Positions 48,657 through 58,643 of a stretch of DNA of 64,000 nt are shown in pieces. Numbering within the stretch: the first letter of the stretch is position 1; each line of letters opens with the position of its first letter. Under the pieces are notes generated by a model. That model made no database searches. It saw nothing but the letters and a program-made list of their open reading frames with translations, and was not told where the DNA came from. The DNA lies in the NCBI GenBank assembly GCA_903889595.1, contig CAISYI010000265.1, positions 1 through 64,000 on the forward strand. Direction: 5' to 3'. Source of the DNA: an uncultured beta proteobacterium (GTDB lineage: Bacteria; Pseudomonadota; Gammaproteobacteria; Burkholderiales; Burkholderiaceae). Made by a program: the position numbers and the translations under genes.

Positions 48657-49526
48657 TTATCGATGATTTTTATTCATCATCATTAAACGTTCAAAAAGTC
48701 GGATATCCTGCTCATTTTTTAATAAGGCTCCTTGTAAAGGAGGGATAGCACTCATTTGATCTTTTGATTGTAAAAGTTCAGAAGGAATATCATCTGCCAT
48801 TAATAATTTTAGCCAGTCAATAAATTCAGAAGTAGAAGGCTTTTTCTTAATACCAGGCATATTTCTAACTTCATAGAAAATCCGAAGAGCGGCAGATAAG
48901 AGATCTTTTTTGATATTTGGATAATGAACGTCAACAATTTTTTGCATTGTTAAGGCGTCTGGAAAAGCAATGTAGTGAAAAAAACATCGCCTTAAAAAAG
49001 CATCAGGTAATTCTTTTTCATTATTAGAGGTAATTATCACAATGGGTCGAAATTTTGCTTGAACCAATTGTCTTGTTTCATACACATAAAATTCCATTTT
49101 ATCAATTTCTCTTAATAAGTCGTTGGGAAATTCGATATCCGCTTTATCAATTTCATCAATTAAAAGAACTGTTGGTTGGTTAGCTTCAAAAGCCTGCCAT
49201 AAAACGCCCTTGACAATGTAATTTGAAATTTCATGCACCTTGGCATCTCCTAATTGTGAGTCTTTCAAACGACTTACAGCATCATATTCGTAGAGTCCTT
49301 GTTGTGCCTTAGTAGATGATTTGATATGCCATTGTAATAAAGGTAAGCCAAGCGCACTAGCAACTTCCTCAGCTAACATCGTTTTCCCAGTTCCCGGCTC
49401 ACCCTTGATCAGTAAAGGTTTTTGTAAAACCATGGCTGCATTAACAGCAAGTTGCAAATCATCAGTGGCAACATATTGGTCTGATCCACGAAAACGATTG
49501 ATTGGAGTTTGGGCTGGGTTATTCAT
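48657..49526 (-). CDS. MoxR family AAA+ ATPase
   Basis: A 289-aa AAA+ ATPase. Walker A is GEPGTGKTML, Walker B is VLLIDEIDKAD, sensor 1 is ITSNNEKELPDAFLRRC with the arginine finger. The N-terminal FRGSDQYVATDDL is typical of the subgroup paired with CoxE-like VWA proteins. It is directly upstream of its VWA partner. Confidence 0.9.
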   Translation of the reverse strand: MNNPAQTPINRFRGSDQYVATDDLQLAVNAAMVLQKPLLIKGEPGTGKTMLAEEVASALGLPLLQWHIKSSTKAQQGLYEYDAVSRLKDSQLGDAKVHEISNYIVKGVLWQAFEANQPTVLLIDEIDKADIEFPNDLLREIDKMEFYVYETRQLVQAKFRPIVIITSNNEKELPDAFLRRCFFHYIAFPDALTMQKIVDVHYPNIKKDLLSAALRIFYEVRNMPGIKKKPSTSEFIDWLKLLMADDIPSELLQSKDQMSAIPPLQGALLKNEQDIRLFERLMMMNKNHR

Positions 49527-49701
49527 GATTTAAAAAAAAAGATGTTATAGAAAAAAGCTGTCGTGATAAAAACATTGAGCACCTTTATAATAAAAAATTA
49601 CATTAATTTTGATTATTAACAATAACTCAATAATAAATTTAAGATAGTCCACTATACTATTATTCGCTAAAGATTTTTTACACTTCAACACACTTTTTAT
49701 T

Positions 49702-50082
49702 ATGACAAAAACTATATGTTCTAAAAATAAATTGAGCCTGACTGGCTTGATTTTGTTTTCCTTCGCCCTTTCCTCAAATGCTTTTGCTCAACAAGATGTT
49801 AAAGGTGACGCCGAAAAGGGTGCTACTAAAGTAAGTTTATGCGTTGGTTGCCATGCTATCCCGGGTTATCGTTCTTCGGTTCCTGAAATTTATACTGTGC
49901 CGATGATTGGTGGTCAATCTGCTTCTTATATTGTTTCAGCATTGAGTGCATACAAAAAAGGGGAGCGTAAGCACCCAACCATGAGGGGTATTGCAGGTTC
50001 TTTATCTGATCAAGATATGGCTGATATTGCAGTTTATTATTCATCACAAAATTCTGACACTAAGCCCAACAAACTAAAATAA
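49702..50082 (+). CDS. Class I cytochrome c (first of a pair)
   Basis: A 126-aa periplasmic cytochrome c with a Sec signal (cleaved near SNAFAQ). One heme site CVGCH and a Met-containing C-terminal half (HPTMRGIA) as axial ligand. It resembles one domain of cytochrome c4/c553. The second cytochrome gene follows in the same direction after 26 bp. Confidence 0.88.
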   Translation: MTKTICSKNKLSLTGLILFSFALSSNAFAQQDVKGDAEKGATKVSLCVGCHAIPGYRSSVPEIYTVPMIGGQSASYIVSALSAYKKGERKHPTMRGIAGSLSDQDMADIAVYYSSQNSDTKPNKLK

Positions 50083-50108
50083 ACCACCAGAATTAAGAAA
50101 GCCCCAAA

Positions 50109-50456
50109 ATGAAAAATTCAATAATCTTTACGCTGTTAGCCTCCTTTTTCCTTGCCAGTCCTGTCTTTGCAGGAAATATCGCAGCAGGAAAAGAATTGGT
50201 AACAAAAAACAACTGTAATTCTTGTCATGGTCCTGATTTAAAGCAACCCATTGCTCCTGGGTACCCTAAAATTGCTGGTCAACATGAAGACTACCTTTTT
50301 TATGCTTTAAAGTCTTACCAAGTTGAAAACAATCCCCACGTTGGTCGCGCTAACGCCATTATGGGTGGTCAAGCAAAACAGTTTACGCAGGCGCAATTGA
50401 AAGATATGGCTGCATATATAGCCTCCTTACCTGGTGATTTTGTCATTAAAAAATAA
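50109..50456 (+). CDS. Class I cytochrome c (second of a pair)
   Basis: A 115-aa periplasmic cytochrome c with signal peptide (cleaved near PVFAGN), heme motif CNSCH and axial Met in NAIMGGQ. It is similar in layout to the upstream gene, so the pair probably arose by duplication and may work together as a split diheme cytochrome c4. Confidence 0.88.
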   Translation: MKNSIIFTLLASFFLASPVFAGNIAAGKELVTKNNCNSCHGPDLKQPIAPGYPKIAGQHEDYLFYALKSYQVENNPHVGRANAIMGGQAKQFTQAQLKDMAAYIASLPGDFVIKK

Positions 50457-50467
50457 GTCTTAATTGT

Positions 50468-50495
50468 AAGGAAAGGAATTAATCCTTTCCTTTAG
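50468..50495. terminator. Intrinsic terminator between cytochrome and GntR genes
   Basis: The 10-bp stem AAGGAAAGGA / TCCTTTCCTT with a 5-nt loop lies between convergent genes and overlaps the last codons of the GntR gene. The U-tract is short on either side. Confidence 0.55.
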
Positions 50496-51123
50496 TAGCT
50501 GCTCTTTGACCTTGCAGAAGGTGGCTATTCATCAGTAATTTAGCTTGCTCAGGTTTTCTGTCAATCAGCGCTGACATTATTTTTCGATGCTCTAGCAAAG
50601 ATTGTTCCACTCGGCCAATTTTTCTTAATGAATTTTTCCTTTGTAGCTTTAGGACCTGCCTCAGGTCTTGAATGACTTTTCTCATCCATGGATTGCCTGA
50701 AATTTGCTGAATCAAATCATGAAACTCTTGATTTAATTCAAAAAATCCATCGATATCGCGATCAGCTGCGGCCTTTTCTAAGCGAGTATGTACTTTATCT
50801 AACTGTTCAAGCTCATTCTCAGTCGCATTGGTAGCCACATCAAAAGCGGCTTGAGCTTCTAGGATTGAAATGACCTCAAAAATATTCCCTAAGTCTTGGT
50901 TATCAACCTCAGTAACATAAGCGCCACGCCTTATTTTCATTGTTACTAGACCTTCTGCAGCTAAAACTTTAATCGCCTCACGGAGCGGGGTTCGACTAAT
51001 TTCTAACTCTTGAGTGATTTCTTTTTCATTAATCCAAGCCCCTGGTTTTAATTGATGTTGAAATATTTTTTCTCGAATTACATCTGCAATATCAAGATAT
51101 AGTGGCCTTGAAGCTAAACTCAT
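50479..51123 (-). CDS. GntR family regulator with FCD domain (FadR subfamily)
   Basis: A 214-aa regulator. The winged helix is WINEKEITQELEISRTPLREAIKVLAAEGLV. The FCD effector domain (about 75-205) has the acidic and His metal/ligand residues seen in ELNQEFHDLI and in LLEHRKIMSAL. Such proteins sense organic acids. It is divergent from the propionyl-CoA operon, with a 22-bp palindrome between them, so it is probably that operon's regulator. Confidence 0.92.
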   Translation of the reverse strand: MSLASRPLYLDIADVIREKIFQHQLKPGAWINEKEITQELEISRTPLREAIKVLAAEGLVTMKIRRGAYVTEVDNQDLGNIFEVISILEAQAAFDVATNATENELEQLDKVHTRLEKAAADRDIDGFFELNQEFHDLIQQISGNPWMRKVIQDLRQVLKLQRKNSLRKIGRVEQSLLEHRKIMSALIDRKPEQAKLLMNSHLLQGQRAATKGKD

Positions 51124-51177
51124 TGGTGAAGGTACCTTAATAATATTTGTTATTAAAAGAAGTTAAATATTCAATTT

Positions 51178-51199
51178 TGAATTCATAATTATGAATTCA
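51178..51199. promoter_or_regulatory. 22-bp palindromic operator candidate
   Basis: A perfect palindrome (half-site TGAATTCATAA) lies in the 156-bp gap between the FCD-type GntR gene and the mutase gene, 55 bp from the former and 80 bp from the latter. The position and symmetry fit an operator for the GntR dimer that could control both promoters. The -35/-10 elements are not clear. Confidence 0.6.
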
Positions 51200-51279
51200 T
51201 TTTGCTATTTCTTTTATTATCTGTCAATGGTATCCTAAGCAAATAAATGAAAATTAACTCTTTCTAAAAGGTATACCGC

Positions 51280-53466
51280 ATGAGTGCAGACGACAATAAT
51301 TCGATGGAATGGCCTAAAGTTGAAAGTGCAAAGGTGGACGATTGGATCAAGTCAGCAAATAAATCAGCACCCAATCAAGATTCATCTCAGTTAGGATGGC
51401 AAACTCCTGACGGAATTCATTTAAAAGCGCTTTATACAGCCACCGATATTCAAGACTTACCGTTTACTAATACCTTACCTGGGTTTGCTCCCTTTATTCG
51501 AGGCCCACAAGCTACGATGTACTCGGTTCGGCCTTGGACAATAAGACAATATGCAGGATTTTCTACAGCTGAAGAGTCGAATGAGTTTTACCGTAAATCT
51601 CTTGCCGCTGGCGGACAGGGAGTATCTGTCGCATTTGATTTACCAACTCACCGTGGCTATGATTCTGATCATCCAAGGGTTACTGGAGATGTTGGAAAAG
51701 CCGGTGTTGCTATTGATACTGTCGAAGATATGAAAATCTTATTTAATCAAATACCGTTGGATAAAGTTTCTGTTTCGATGACCATGAATGGTGCAGTTTT
51801 ACCTGTTTTGGCTGGATATATAGTGGCCGCAGAGGAGCAGGGTGTCGCTTTAAATTTACTTTCAGGAACCATTCAAAATGATATTTTGAAAGAGTTTATG
51901 GTTCGTAATACGTATATATATCCACCAGAACCATCGATGAGAATTATTGGCGACATTATTGAATTTACTTCCCAAAAAATGCCAAAGTTTAACTCCATCT
52001 CAATTTCTGGCTATCACATGCAAGAAGCAGGTGCGAATCAATCGCTAGAACTTGCATTTACCCTCGCTGACGGTAAAGAATACGTAAAAACAGCTCTTGC
52101 TAAAGGTTTGGATGTTGATGATTTTGCAGGCCGTTTATCTTTCTTTTTTGCTATAGGGATGAATTTCTATCTTGAGATAGCAAAGTTAAGAGCTGCACGT
52201 CTACTTTGGTGGCGAATTATGAGTGAATTTTCTCCTAAAAATCCAAAGTCTTTAATGCTAAGGACTCATTGTCAGACCTCAGGCTGGTCTTTAACAGAGC
52301 AAGATCCCTATAACAATGTGGTCAGAACAACCGTTGAAGCAATGGCAGCCGTTTTCGGTGGAACACAATCTTTGCACACTAACTCTTTTGATGAGGCAAT
52401 TGCATTACCAACTGAATTTTCTGCACGAATTGCCAGAAATACACAATTAATTATTCAAGAAGAAACGCACATCACCAGCGTTGTTGATCCATGGGCTGGC
52501 TCCTATATGATGGAAAAATTAACGCAAGAAATGGCTGATAAAGCTTGGGAAATTATCCAAGAAGTTGAGGCAATGGGTGGTATGACTAAAGCTGTAGATA
52601 GTGGCTGGGCTAAGTTGAAGATTGAAGCTGCTGCCGCTGAAAAACAAGCAAATATTGATTCAGGAAAGGATGTGATTGTTGGTGTTAATAAATATCAACT
52701 TACGGAGCAAGATGATCTTGAAGTTCGAGAAGTGGATAACAATAAAGTTCGTGAATCCCAATTACTTCGTTTGAAAGAAATCAAATCGACAAGAGATGGT
52801 CAAGCCGTAGAAAAAGCACTAGAGGCAATTACCCTAGCAGCACAAAGTGGAGTAGGTAATCTATTAGATTTAACCGTCCAAGCGATGCGACTTAGGGCTA
52901 CAGTTGGGGAAGTATCAGGCGCATTAGAGTCAGTTTATGGCAGGCACAGGGCTGATACACAAAAGGTAACTGGGGTATACGCTAGAGTTTATGACTCTGC
53001 TGAAGGTTGGGAAAAACTTCAACAAGAAATTAGCCAATTTGCAGAAGATTTTGGTCGCAGGCCTAGAGTAATGATTGCTAAACTAGGGCAGGATGGTCAT
53101 GACCGTGGTGCAAAGGTAGTTGCTACGGCTTATGCTGATTTAGGCTTTGATGTGGATATGGGTGTGCTATTTCAGACGCCAGCTGAATGCGCAAGACAAG
53201 CAATTGAAAATGATGTGCACGCTGTTGGAGTTTCTACTTTAGCCGCTGGTCATAAAACATTAGTCCCTGAGATCATAGCTGAATTAAGGCTTCAAGGTGG
53301 TGAGGATATTGTTGTTTTTGTAGGTGGAGTAATACCAAGACAAGATTATCAATTTTTGTATGAAGCAGGAGTACAGGGAATTTACGGACCAGGTACGCCG
53401 ATACCTGCCTCAGCAAAAGATGTTTTAGAGCGAATTCGAGTACATCTGACTAGTCAACAATCTTAA
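51280..53466 (+). CDS. mcm: Methylmalonyl-CoA mutase, single-chain
   Basis: A 728-aa adenosylcobalamin enzyme converting methylmalonyl-CoA to succinyl-CoA. The N-terminal TIM-barrel has [21 protein letters not shown] and [18 protein letters not shown]. The C-terminal B12 domain carries the base-off motif QDGHDRGAK. Length fits the catalytic chain; no separate small subunit is present. It is first gene of a five-gene propionate operon. Confidence 0.96.
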   Translation: MSADDNNSMEWPKVESAKVDDWIKSANKSAPNQDSSQLGWQTPDGIHLKALYTATDIQDLPFTNTLPGFAPFIRGPQATMYSVRPWTIRQYAGFSTAEESNEFYRKSLAAGGQGVSVAFDLPTHRGYDSDHPRVTGDVGKAGVAIDTVEDMKILFNQIPLDKVSVSMTMNGAVLPVLAGYIVAAEEQGVALNLLSGTIQNDILKEFMVRNTYIYPPEPSMRIIGDIIEFTSQKMPKFNSISISGYHMQEAGANQSLELAFTLADGKEYVKTALAKGLDVDDFAGRLSFFFAIGMNFYLEIAKLRAARLLWWRIMSEFSPKNPKSLMLRTHCQTSGWSLTEQDPYNNVVRTTVEAMAAVFGGTQSLHTNSFDEAIALPTEFSARIARNTQLIIQEETHITSVVDPWAGSYMMEKLTQEMADKAWEIIQEVEAMGGMTKAVDSGWAKLKIEAAAAEKQANIDSGKDVIVGVNKYQLTEQDDLEVREVDNNKVRESQLLRLKEIKSTRDGQAVEKALEAITLAAQSGVGNLLDLTVQAMRLRATVGEVSGALESVYGRHRADTQKVTGVYARVYDSAEGWEKLQQEISQFAEDFGRRPRVMIAKLGQDGHDRGAKVVATAYADLGFDVDMGVLFQTPAECARQAIENDVHAVGVSTLAAGHKTLVPEIIAELRLQGGEDIVVFVGGVIPRQDYQFLYEAGVQGIYGPGTPIPASAKDVLERIRVHLTSQQS

Positions 53467-53491
53467 AATTAAATAACGGTTACTCAATCAA

Positions 53492-54514
53492 ATGTTCCAG
53501 ACTGATGAAGAGTTGTTTTCGCAATTAATCAGTAAAGATACGGATAGTATCTTACTGAAAAGAAGAGCTATTGCAAAATTAATTACTTTATTTGAATCCA
53601 CTCGTTTGGAACATCGTAAAAGGGCAGATGCATTATTACAGCGCATGCTGCCAATGGTTGGGCAATCTCTGAGGATTGGTATTTCAGGGGTTCCTGGCGT
53701 TGGAAAATCTACCTTAATTGAGACTTTTGGTTTGTATTTGATTGATAAAGGCTTCAAGGTAGCAGTGCTGGCAATTGATCCATCATCAACCATTTCAGGT
53801 GGTTCTATCCTTGGTGATAAAACCCGCATGGAAAAATTGTCGGTCAATGATCATGCATTTATTCGCCCAAGTCCATCCTCTGGAAATTTAGGAGGTGTAG
53901 CAGAAAAGACGCGGGAAGCAATAGTGGTTCTCGAAGCTGCTGGTTTTGATCTCATCATTATTGAAACTGTCGGCGTTGGTCAAAGTGAAATCGCCGTTTC
54001 ACAAATGACAGATATTTTTGTTTTATTGCAATTACCTAATGCAGGTGATGATTTACAAGCGATTAAAAAAGGAGTGATGGAAGTTGCAGATTTAGTCGTG
54101 ATTAATAAATCCGATATTGATTTGAACGCAGCCATCAGGGCACAAGCACAGATAAAGAGCTCACTAAGAATTTTTGGTTATCAAGGTAATCCGCACCATC
54201 AGCTTCATGATTTAAAGCAGTGGCATCCTGATGTAATGTGTATGAGTGCCCTCGATGAAAAACAAATCGACTCTTTTTGGCAGTTGATTCTTAGCTTCGA
54301 AAAAATTCAAAAAAATAATGGTAGTTTCAAGGCTCGTCGTGCCCAACAAGCTTTGTCTTGGATGGACGATCAGATTAATCAAAGCTTAAAAGTTTTATTT
54401 AAAACGCATCCTGGCGTCCAAGAAAAATATTTGCAGTATCAATCAGATGTTCATTTAGGTTTACTGGATCCCTCAGTTGCTGCGAGAAGTTTATTAGAGA
54501 TTTTTAAGAATTAG
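53492..54514 (+). CDS. meaB: Methylmalonyl-CoA mutase-associated GTPase MeaB
   Basis: A 340-aa G3E-family GTPase that protects and reloads methylmalonyl-CoA mutase. Walker A is GISGVPGVGKSTLIE. ETVGVGQSEIAV is the switch region, and NKSD gives guanine specificity. It follows the mutase gene by 25 bp. Confidence 0.95.
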   Translation: MFQTDEELFSQLISKDTDSILLKRRAIAKLITLFESTRLEHRKRADALLQRMLPMVGQSLRIGISGVPGVGKSTLIETFGLYLIDKGFKVAVLAIDPSSTISGGSILGDKTRMEKLSVNDHAFIRPSPSSGNLGGVAEKTREAIVVLEAAGFDLIIIETVGVGQSEIAVSQMTDIFVLLQLPNAGDDLQAIKKGVMEVADLVVINKSDIDLNAAIRAQAQIKSSLRIFGYQGNPHHQLHDLKQWHPDVMCMSALDEKQIDSFWQLILSFEKIQKNNGSFKARRAQQALSWMDDQINQSLKVLFKTHPGVQEKYLQYQSDVHLGLLDPSVAARSLLEIFKN

Positions 54515-54541
54515 ATATTTAAAAATAGATGAGGAGTTAGT

Positions 54542-56074
54542 TTGAACGATATTATTCGACAATTAGAGGCTAAAAGAGAACAAGCGTATTTGGGCGGTGG
54601 CCAAAAACGGATTCATGCTCAACATAGTAAAGGTAAGTTAACTGCTCGTGAGCGGATTGAACTATTACTCGATGAAGGTTCCTTTGAGGAATGGGACATG
54701 TTTGTCGAGCATCGTTGTACGGATTTTGGTATGGCAAATGAAACAGTACCAAGTGACGGTGTCGTGACTGGATACGGCATGATTAATGGTAGATTGGTAT
54801 TTGTCTTCTCACAAGATTTCACGGTTTTTGGTGGCTCTCTCTCAGAGGCTCATTCCGAAAAAATTTGTAAAGTCATGGACCAAGCAATGAAAGTTGGTGC
54901 GCCTATTATTGGCCTGAACGATTCAGGTGGCGCTAGGATTCAAGAGGGCGTTGCATCACTTGGTGGATATGCTGAAATTTTTCAACGCAATGTAATGGCC
55001 TCTGGAGTGATTCCCCAAATTTCGCTCATAATGGGACCCTGTGCTGGCGGGGCGGTTTATTCGCCTGCCTTGACAGACTTTATTTTTATGGTCAAAGATA
55101 GCTCCTATATGTTTGTCACTGGCCCTGATGTAGTTAAAACAGTTACGCATGAAGAAGTGACAGCTGAAGAACTTGGTGGTGCATTAACTCATTCGACTAA
55201 GTCTGGTGTGTGTGACCGTGTGTTTGAAAATGATATTGAAGCAATCATGATGTTGCGACGATTCTTTAATTATCTGCCTCTTTCTAATCGTGAATCTGCT
55301 CCGCTTCGTCCTAGTACCTCTATTTCAGAAAATTTGGATTATTCCTTAGACACTTTAGTGCCGTCTAATCCGAATAAAGCATACGACATGATGGAATTAA
55401 TTCATAAAACAATAGATGATGCTGACTTTTTTGAAATTCAACCTGACTACGCTAAAAATATCATTATTGGCTTTGCCAGAATAGATGGTCAAACAATTGG
55501 GATCGTTGCAAATCAACCGCTCGTTCTAGCCGGTTGTCTAGACATTAAGTCCGCAATTAAAGCCGCTAGATTTGTACGTTTTTGTGATGCTTTTAATATT
55601 CCGATTGTGACGTTTGTTGATGTTCCAGGATTTATGCCAGGAACTGCTCAAGAATACGGTGGAATTATCAAACATGGGGCAAAACTATTATTTGCCTACG
55701 CTGAATGTACTGTCCCCAAAATAACTGTAATTACTCGTAAAGCATACGGCGGTGCCTATGACGTGATGTCATCAAAGCATCTACGTGGTGATGTAAATTT
55801 TGCATGGCCTTCTGCCGAAATTGCAGTGATGGGCCCCAAAGGTGCCGTAGAAATTATTTTTAGAGATGAAAAAGGAGATCCATTAAAGCTAGCTGCAAGG
55901 GAGGCCGAATATAAGAGTAAATTTGCCAATCCTTTCGTTGCAAGTCGAAGAGGGTATATCGACGATGTAATTATGCCGCATGAGACACGTAAAAGAATTT
56001 CTAGATCATTAGTAATGCTCAAGGGCAAAGAGCTAGAAAATCCATGGCGTAAACACGACAACATTCCTCTTTGA
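54542..56074 (+). CDS. pccB: Propionyl-CoA carboxylase beta subunit
   Basis: A 510-aa carboxyltransferase subunit that carboxylates propionyl-CoA to methylmalonyl-CoA. The first half has [19 protein letters not shown] and the second has [14 protein letters not shown] and [13 protein letters not shown]. The start codon is TTG (54542), with a strong GAGGAG upstream. Operon context supports propionyl rather than acetyl specificity. Confidence 0.94.
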   Translation: MNDIIRQLEAKREQAYLGGGQKRIHAQHSKGKLTARERIELLLDEGSFEEWDMFVEHRCTDFGMANETVPSDGVVTGYGMINGRLVFVFSQDFTVFGGSLSEAHSEKICKVMDQAMKVGAPIIGLNDSGGARIQEGVASLGGYAEIFQRNVMASGVIPQISLIMGPCAGGAVYSPALTDFIFMVKDSSYMFVTGPDVVKTVTHEEVTAEELGGALTHSTKSGVCDRVFENDIEAIMMLRRFFNYLPLSNRESAPLRPSTSISENLDYSLDTLVPSNPNKAYDMMELIHKTIDDADFFEIQPDYAKNIIIGFARIDGQTIGIVANQPLVLAGCLDIKSAIKAARFVRFCDAFNIPIVTFVDVPGFMPGTAQEYGGIIKHGAKLLFAYAECTVPKITVITRKAYGGAYDVMSSKHLRGDVNFAWPSAEIAVMGPKGAVEIIFRDEKGDPLKLAAREAEYKSKFANPFVASRRGYIDDVIMPHETRKRISRSLVMLKGKELENPWRKHDNIPL

Positions 56075-56095
56075 TTATTACTTAAGGATCAATTT

Positions 56096-58093
56096 ATGTT
56101 TGAAAAAATCTTAATCGCCAACCGCGGTGAAATTGCTTGCAGAATTATTGGTACAGCAAAAAAAATGGGGATCAAAACAGTTGCTGTTTATTCGGACGCA
56201 GATCGTGAAGCTAAACATGTTGAATTAGCTGATGAGGCGGTTTACATTGGACCCGCTCCCTCAAGAGAATCCTATTTAGTGATTGAAAATATCTTACAGG
56301 CTTGTAAAGATACAGGTGCTAATGCTATTCATCCTGGATATGGTTTTTTATCTGAGAACGAAGCATTCGCAAAAAGAGTCGATGAAGAGGGTTTTGTATT
56401 TATTGGTCCCAAGCATTTTTCTATTGCTGCAATGGGCGATAAGATCGCATCTAAAAAATTAGCGATGGAATCAAAAGTAAACACCATTCCAGGTTACAAC
56501 GATGTCATCGATTCTACTGATCAAGCAGTACTAATTGCCAATAATATTGGTTATCCAGTAATGATTAAAGCTTCAGCTGGTGGCGGTGGAAAAGGGCTGC
56601 GCGTTGCCTACTCAGATAAAGAGACGATTGAAGGTTTTTCCGCTTGTAAAAACGAGGCGCGAAACTCATTTGGCGATGACCGCGTTTTTATTGAGAAATT
56701 TGTTGAAGAACCGCGTCATATTGAAATTCAAATATTAGGTGACAGTTTTGGAAATGTGGTTTATCTGTGGGAGCGAGAATGCTCTATTCAAAGACGCCAT
56801 CAGAAAGTAATTGAAGAAGCTCCATCACCTTTTATTAGCGATGTAACTCGAAAAGCCATGGGTGAACAAGCTGTTGCTTTGGCTAAAGCAGTTAATTATC
56901 AGTCTGCAGGTACCGTAGAGTTTGTCGTTGGTAAAGATCAGTCTTTCTATTTTCTAGAAATGAATACACGGCTACAGGTTGAGCACCCGGTTACGGAATT
57001 GATCACTGGATTAGATTTGGTTGAGCAAATGATTCGGGTTGCAGCGGGTGAAAAATTAAGCTTTACACAAAAAGAAATCAAGAGAGATGGCTGGGCAATG
57101 GAGTGCCGGATTAATGCAGAAGACCCTTATCGGCAATTTTTACCTTCTACTGGTCGTCTTGTGAAGTATTCGCCTCCACCAGAAGAGGGTGGGGTGAGGG
57201 TTGATACAGGAGTTTATGAAGGCGGAGAAATTCCGATGTTCTACGACTCGATGATTGCTAAATTAATTGTGCATGCTGAAAATAGACCAGCTGCCATTAT
57301 GAAAATGCAAGATGCTTTAAACCAATTTGTGATTAAAGGAATACATTCAAATATTCCTTTTCAGGGTGCACTCATGCAACACCCAGATTTTCAAAGTGGA
57401 AATTTTCATACAGGGTTTATTGCTAATCATTTTCCAAATGGCTTTAAGGGAGCAGAGATTGACTCTGGTTTCCATGATTTCTTTTGTGCCATTTCTACTT
57501 TTATTCATACTGCTTTTCTTGCCAGAGCTGCAAATATCTCTGGTCAGTTAATTGGGCATCAAGTTCAAATCCCTAATGAATTTGTCGTTGTCGAAGGCGA
57601 AAATGGTAAACAATCTTATACTCCCGCCGTAAGGAATGAGATGAGTGGTGGGTTTGAGGTTCGTATTGCCAATAAGAATTTTGCGATTCAATCAAATTGG
57701 AACCCCGGGGATCTCATTTTTAAGGGGACTGTAAATGCGCATCCTGTCATTTTGCAAGTTGAAAGGTTTGGACTATTCTATCAATTGTGTCATTCTGGGA
57801 TGCAATTTAATGCCATGGTAATGAGTCAATCCGCGGCAAATCTCCAAAAGTTAATGCCTTTTAAAGCACCTCCTGATTTATCAAAATTTTTGCTTTCACC
57901 AATGCCAGGATTACTCGTAAATATTGCAGTAACAAAAGGACAGAAGGTACAAGCTGGTGAGAGATTAGCAGCTATTGAAGCAATGAAAATGGAAAATGTC
58001 TTATTTGCCTCTCAGGATGCTGAGGTTCTTGATATTCTTGCTAATCAAGGTGAAAGTCTTTCTGTAGATCAACCCATTATTCAATTTAAATAA
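56096..58093 (+). CDS. pccA: Propionyl-CoA carboxylase alpha subunit (biotin carboxylase/carrier)
   Basis: A 665-aa biotin-dependent subunit. The biotin carboxylase domain is about 1-450 (ILIANRGEIACRI; KASAGGGGKGLR; EMNTRLQVEHPVTE), a linker BT domain follows, and the C-terminal biotinyl domain has EAMKMEN with the biotinylated Lys. AAGGA precedes the ATG. It partners with pccB directly upstream. Confidence 0.95.
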   Translation: MFEKILIANRGEIACRIIGTAKKMGIKTVAVYSDADREAKHVELADEAVYIGPAPSRESYLVIENILQACKDTGANAIHPGYGFLSENEAFAKRVDEEGFVFIGPKHFSIAAMGDKIASKKLAMESKVNTIPGYNDVIDSTDQAVLIANNIGYPVMIKASAGGGGKGLRVAYSDKETIEGFSACKNEARNSFGDDRVFIEKFVEEPRHIEIQILGDSFGNVVYLWERECSIQRRHQKVIEEAPSPFISDVTRKAMGEQAVALAKAVNYQSAGTVEFVVGKDQSFYFLEMNTRLQVEHPVTELITGLDLVEQMIRVAAGEKLSFTQKEIKRDGWAMECRINAEDPYRQFLPSTGRLVKYSPPPEEGGVRVDTGVYEGGEIPMFYDSMIAKLIVHAENRPAAIMKMQDALNQFVIKGIHSNIPFQGALMQHPDFQSGNFHTGFIANHFPNGFKGAEIDSGFHDFFCAISTFIHTAFLARAANISGQLIGHQVQIPNEFVVVEGENGKQSYTPAVRNEMSGGFEVRIANKNFAIQSNWNPGDLIFKGTVNAHPVILQVERFGLFYQLCHSGMQFNAMVMSQSAANLQKLMPFKAPPDLSKFLLSPMPGLLVNIAVTKGQKVQAGERLAAIEAMKMENVLFASQDAEVLDILANQGESLSVDQPIIQFK

Positions 58094-58113
58094 ACTAAAA
58101 AGAGCGCAAATTC

Positions 58114-58581
58114 ATGAATCAACGGCCATTTAAAATACTAGGACTGCAACAAGTCGCAATTGGTGCAGAAAATAAAGACCATTTAAAAACCTTATGGGCT
58201 GATATGCTGGGTTTGCAATATAAACTCACTTTTCGATCTGAACGTGAAAATGTGGATGAGGATATTTACACTTTGGGGGGTGGTGATCATCCTATCGAGT
58301 TTGATTTAATGCAACCCATTGACCCCAATAAAAAACCTTCGGTTCATTTAACTCCTCTTAACCATATTGGTTTATGGGTCGATAATTTACCTGTCGCAGT
58401 TGAGTGGTTAACTCAGCAGGGAGTTCGTTTTGCTCCTGGTGGTATTCGACGTGGTGGAGATGGTCACGATATCATCTTTATTCACCCTAAAAGTAATGAA
58501 GAATTCCCAATTTCAGGTAGTGGTGTTTTAATTGAATTGGTGCAAGCTCCTGATGATGTAATTAATAGCCACAATCTATGA
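58114..58581 (+). CDS. mce: Methylmalonyl-CoA epimerase (VOC family)
   Basis: A 155-aa VOC-fold protein starting [20 protein letters not shown] and with [29 protein letters not shown] in the second repeat. It ends [10 protein letters not shown] with the metal Glu. Its place as last gene of the mutase/carboxylase operon makes epimerisation of (S)- to (R)-methylmalonyl-CoA its probable role. The assignment rests on fold and context. Confidence 0.85.
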   Translation: MNQRPFKILGLQQVAIGAENKDHLKTLWADMLGLQYKLTFRSERENVDEDIYTLGGGDHPIEFDLMQPIDPNKKPSVHLTPLNHIGLWVDNLPVAVEWLTQQGVRFAPGGIRRGGDGHDIIFIHPKSNEEFPISGSGVLIELVQAPDDVINSHNL

Positions 58582-58643
58582 TCAGACAAGGCATAATTGA
58601 AGTTTGATTTATAATAATTTTTTTGCTTATCATAGGAGAAACA

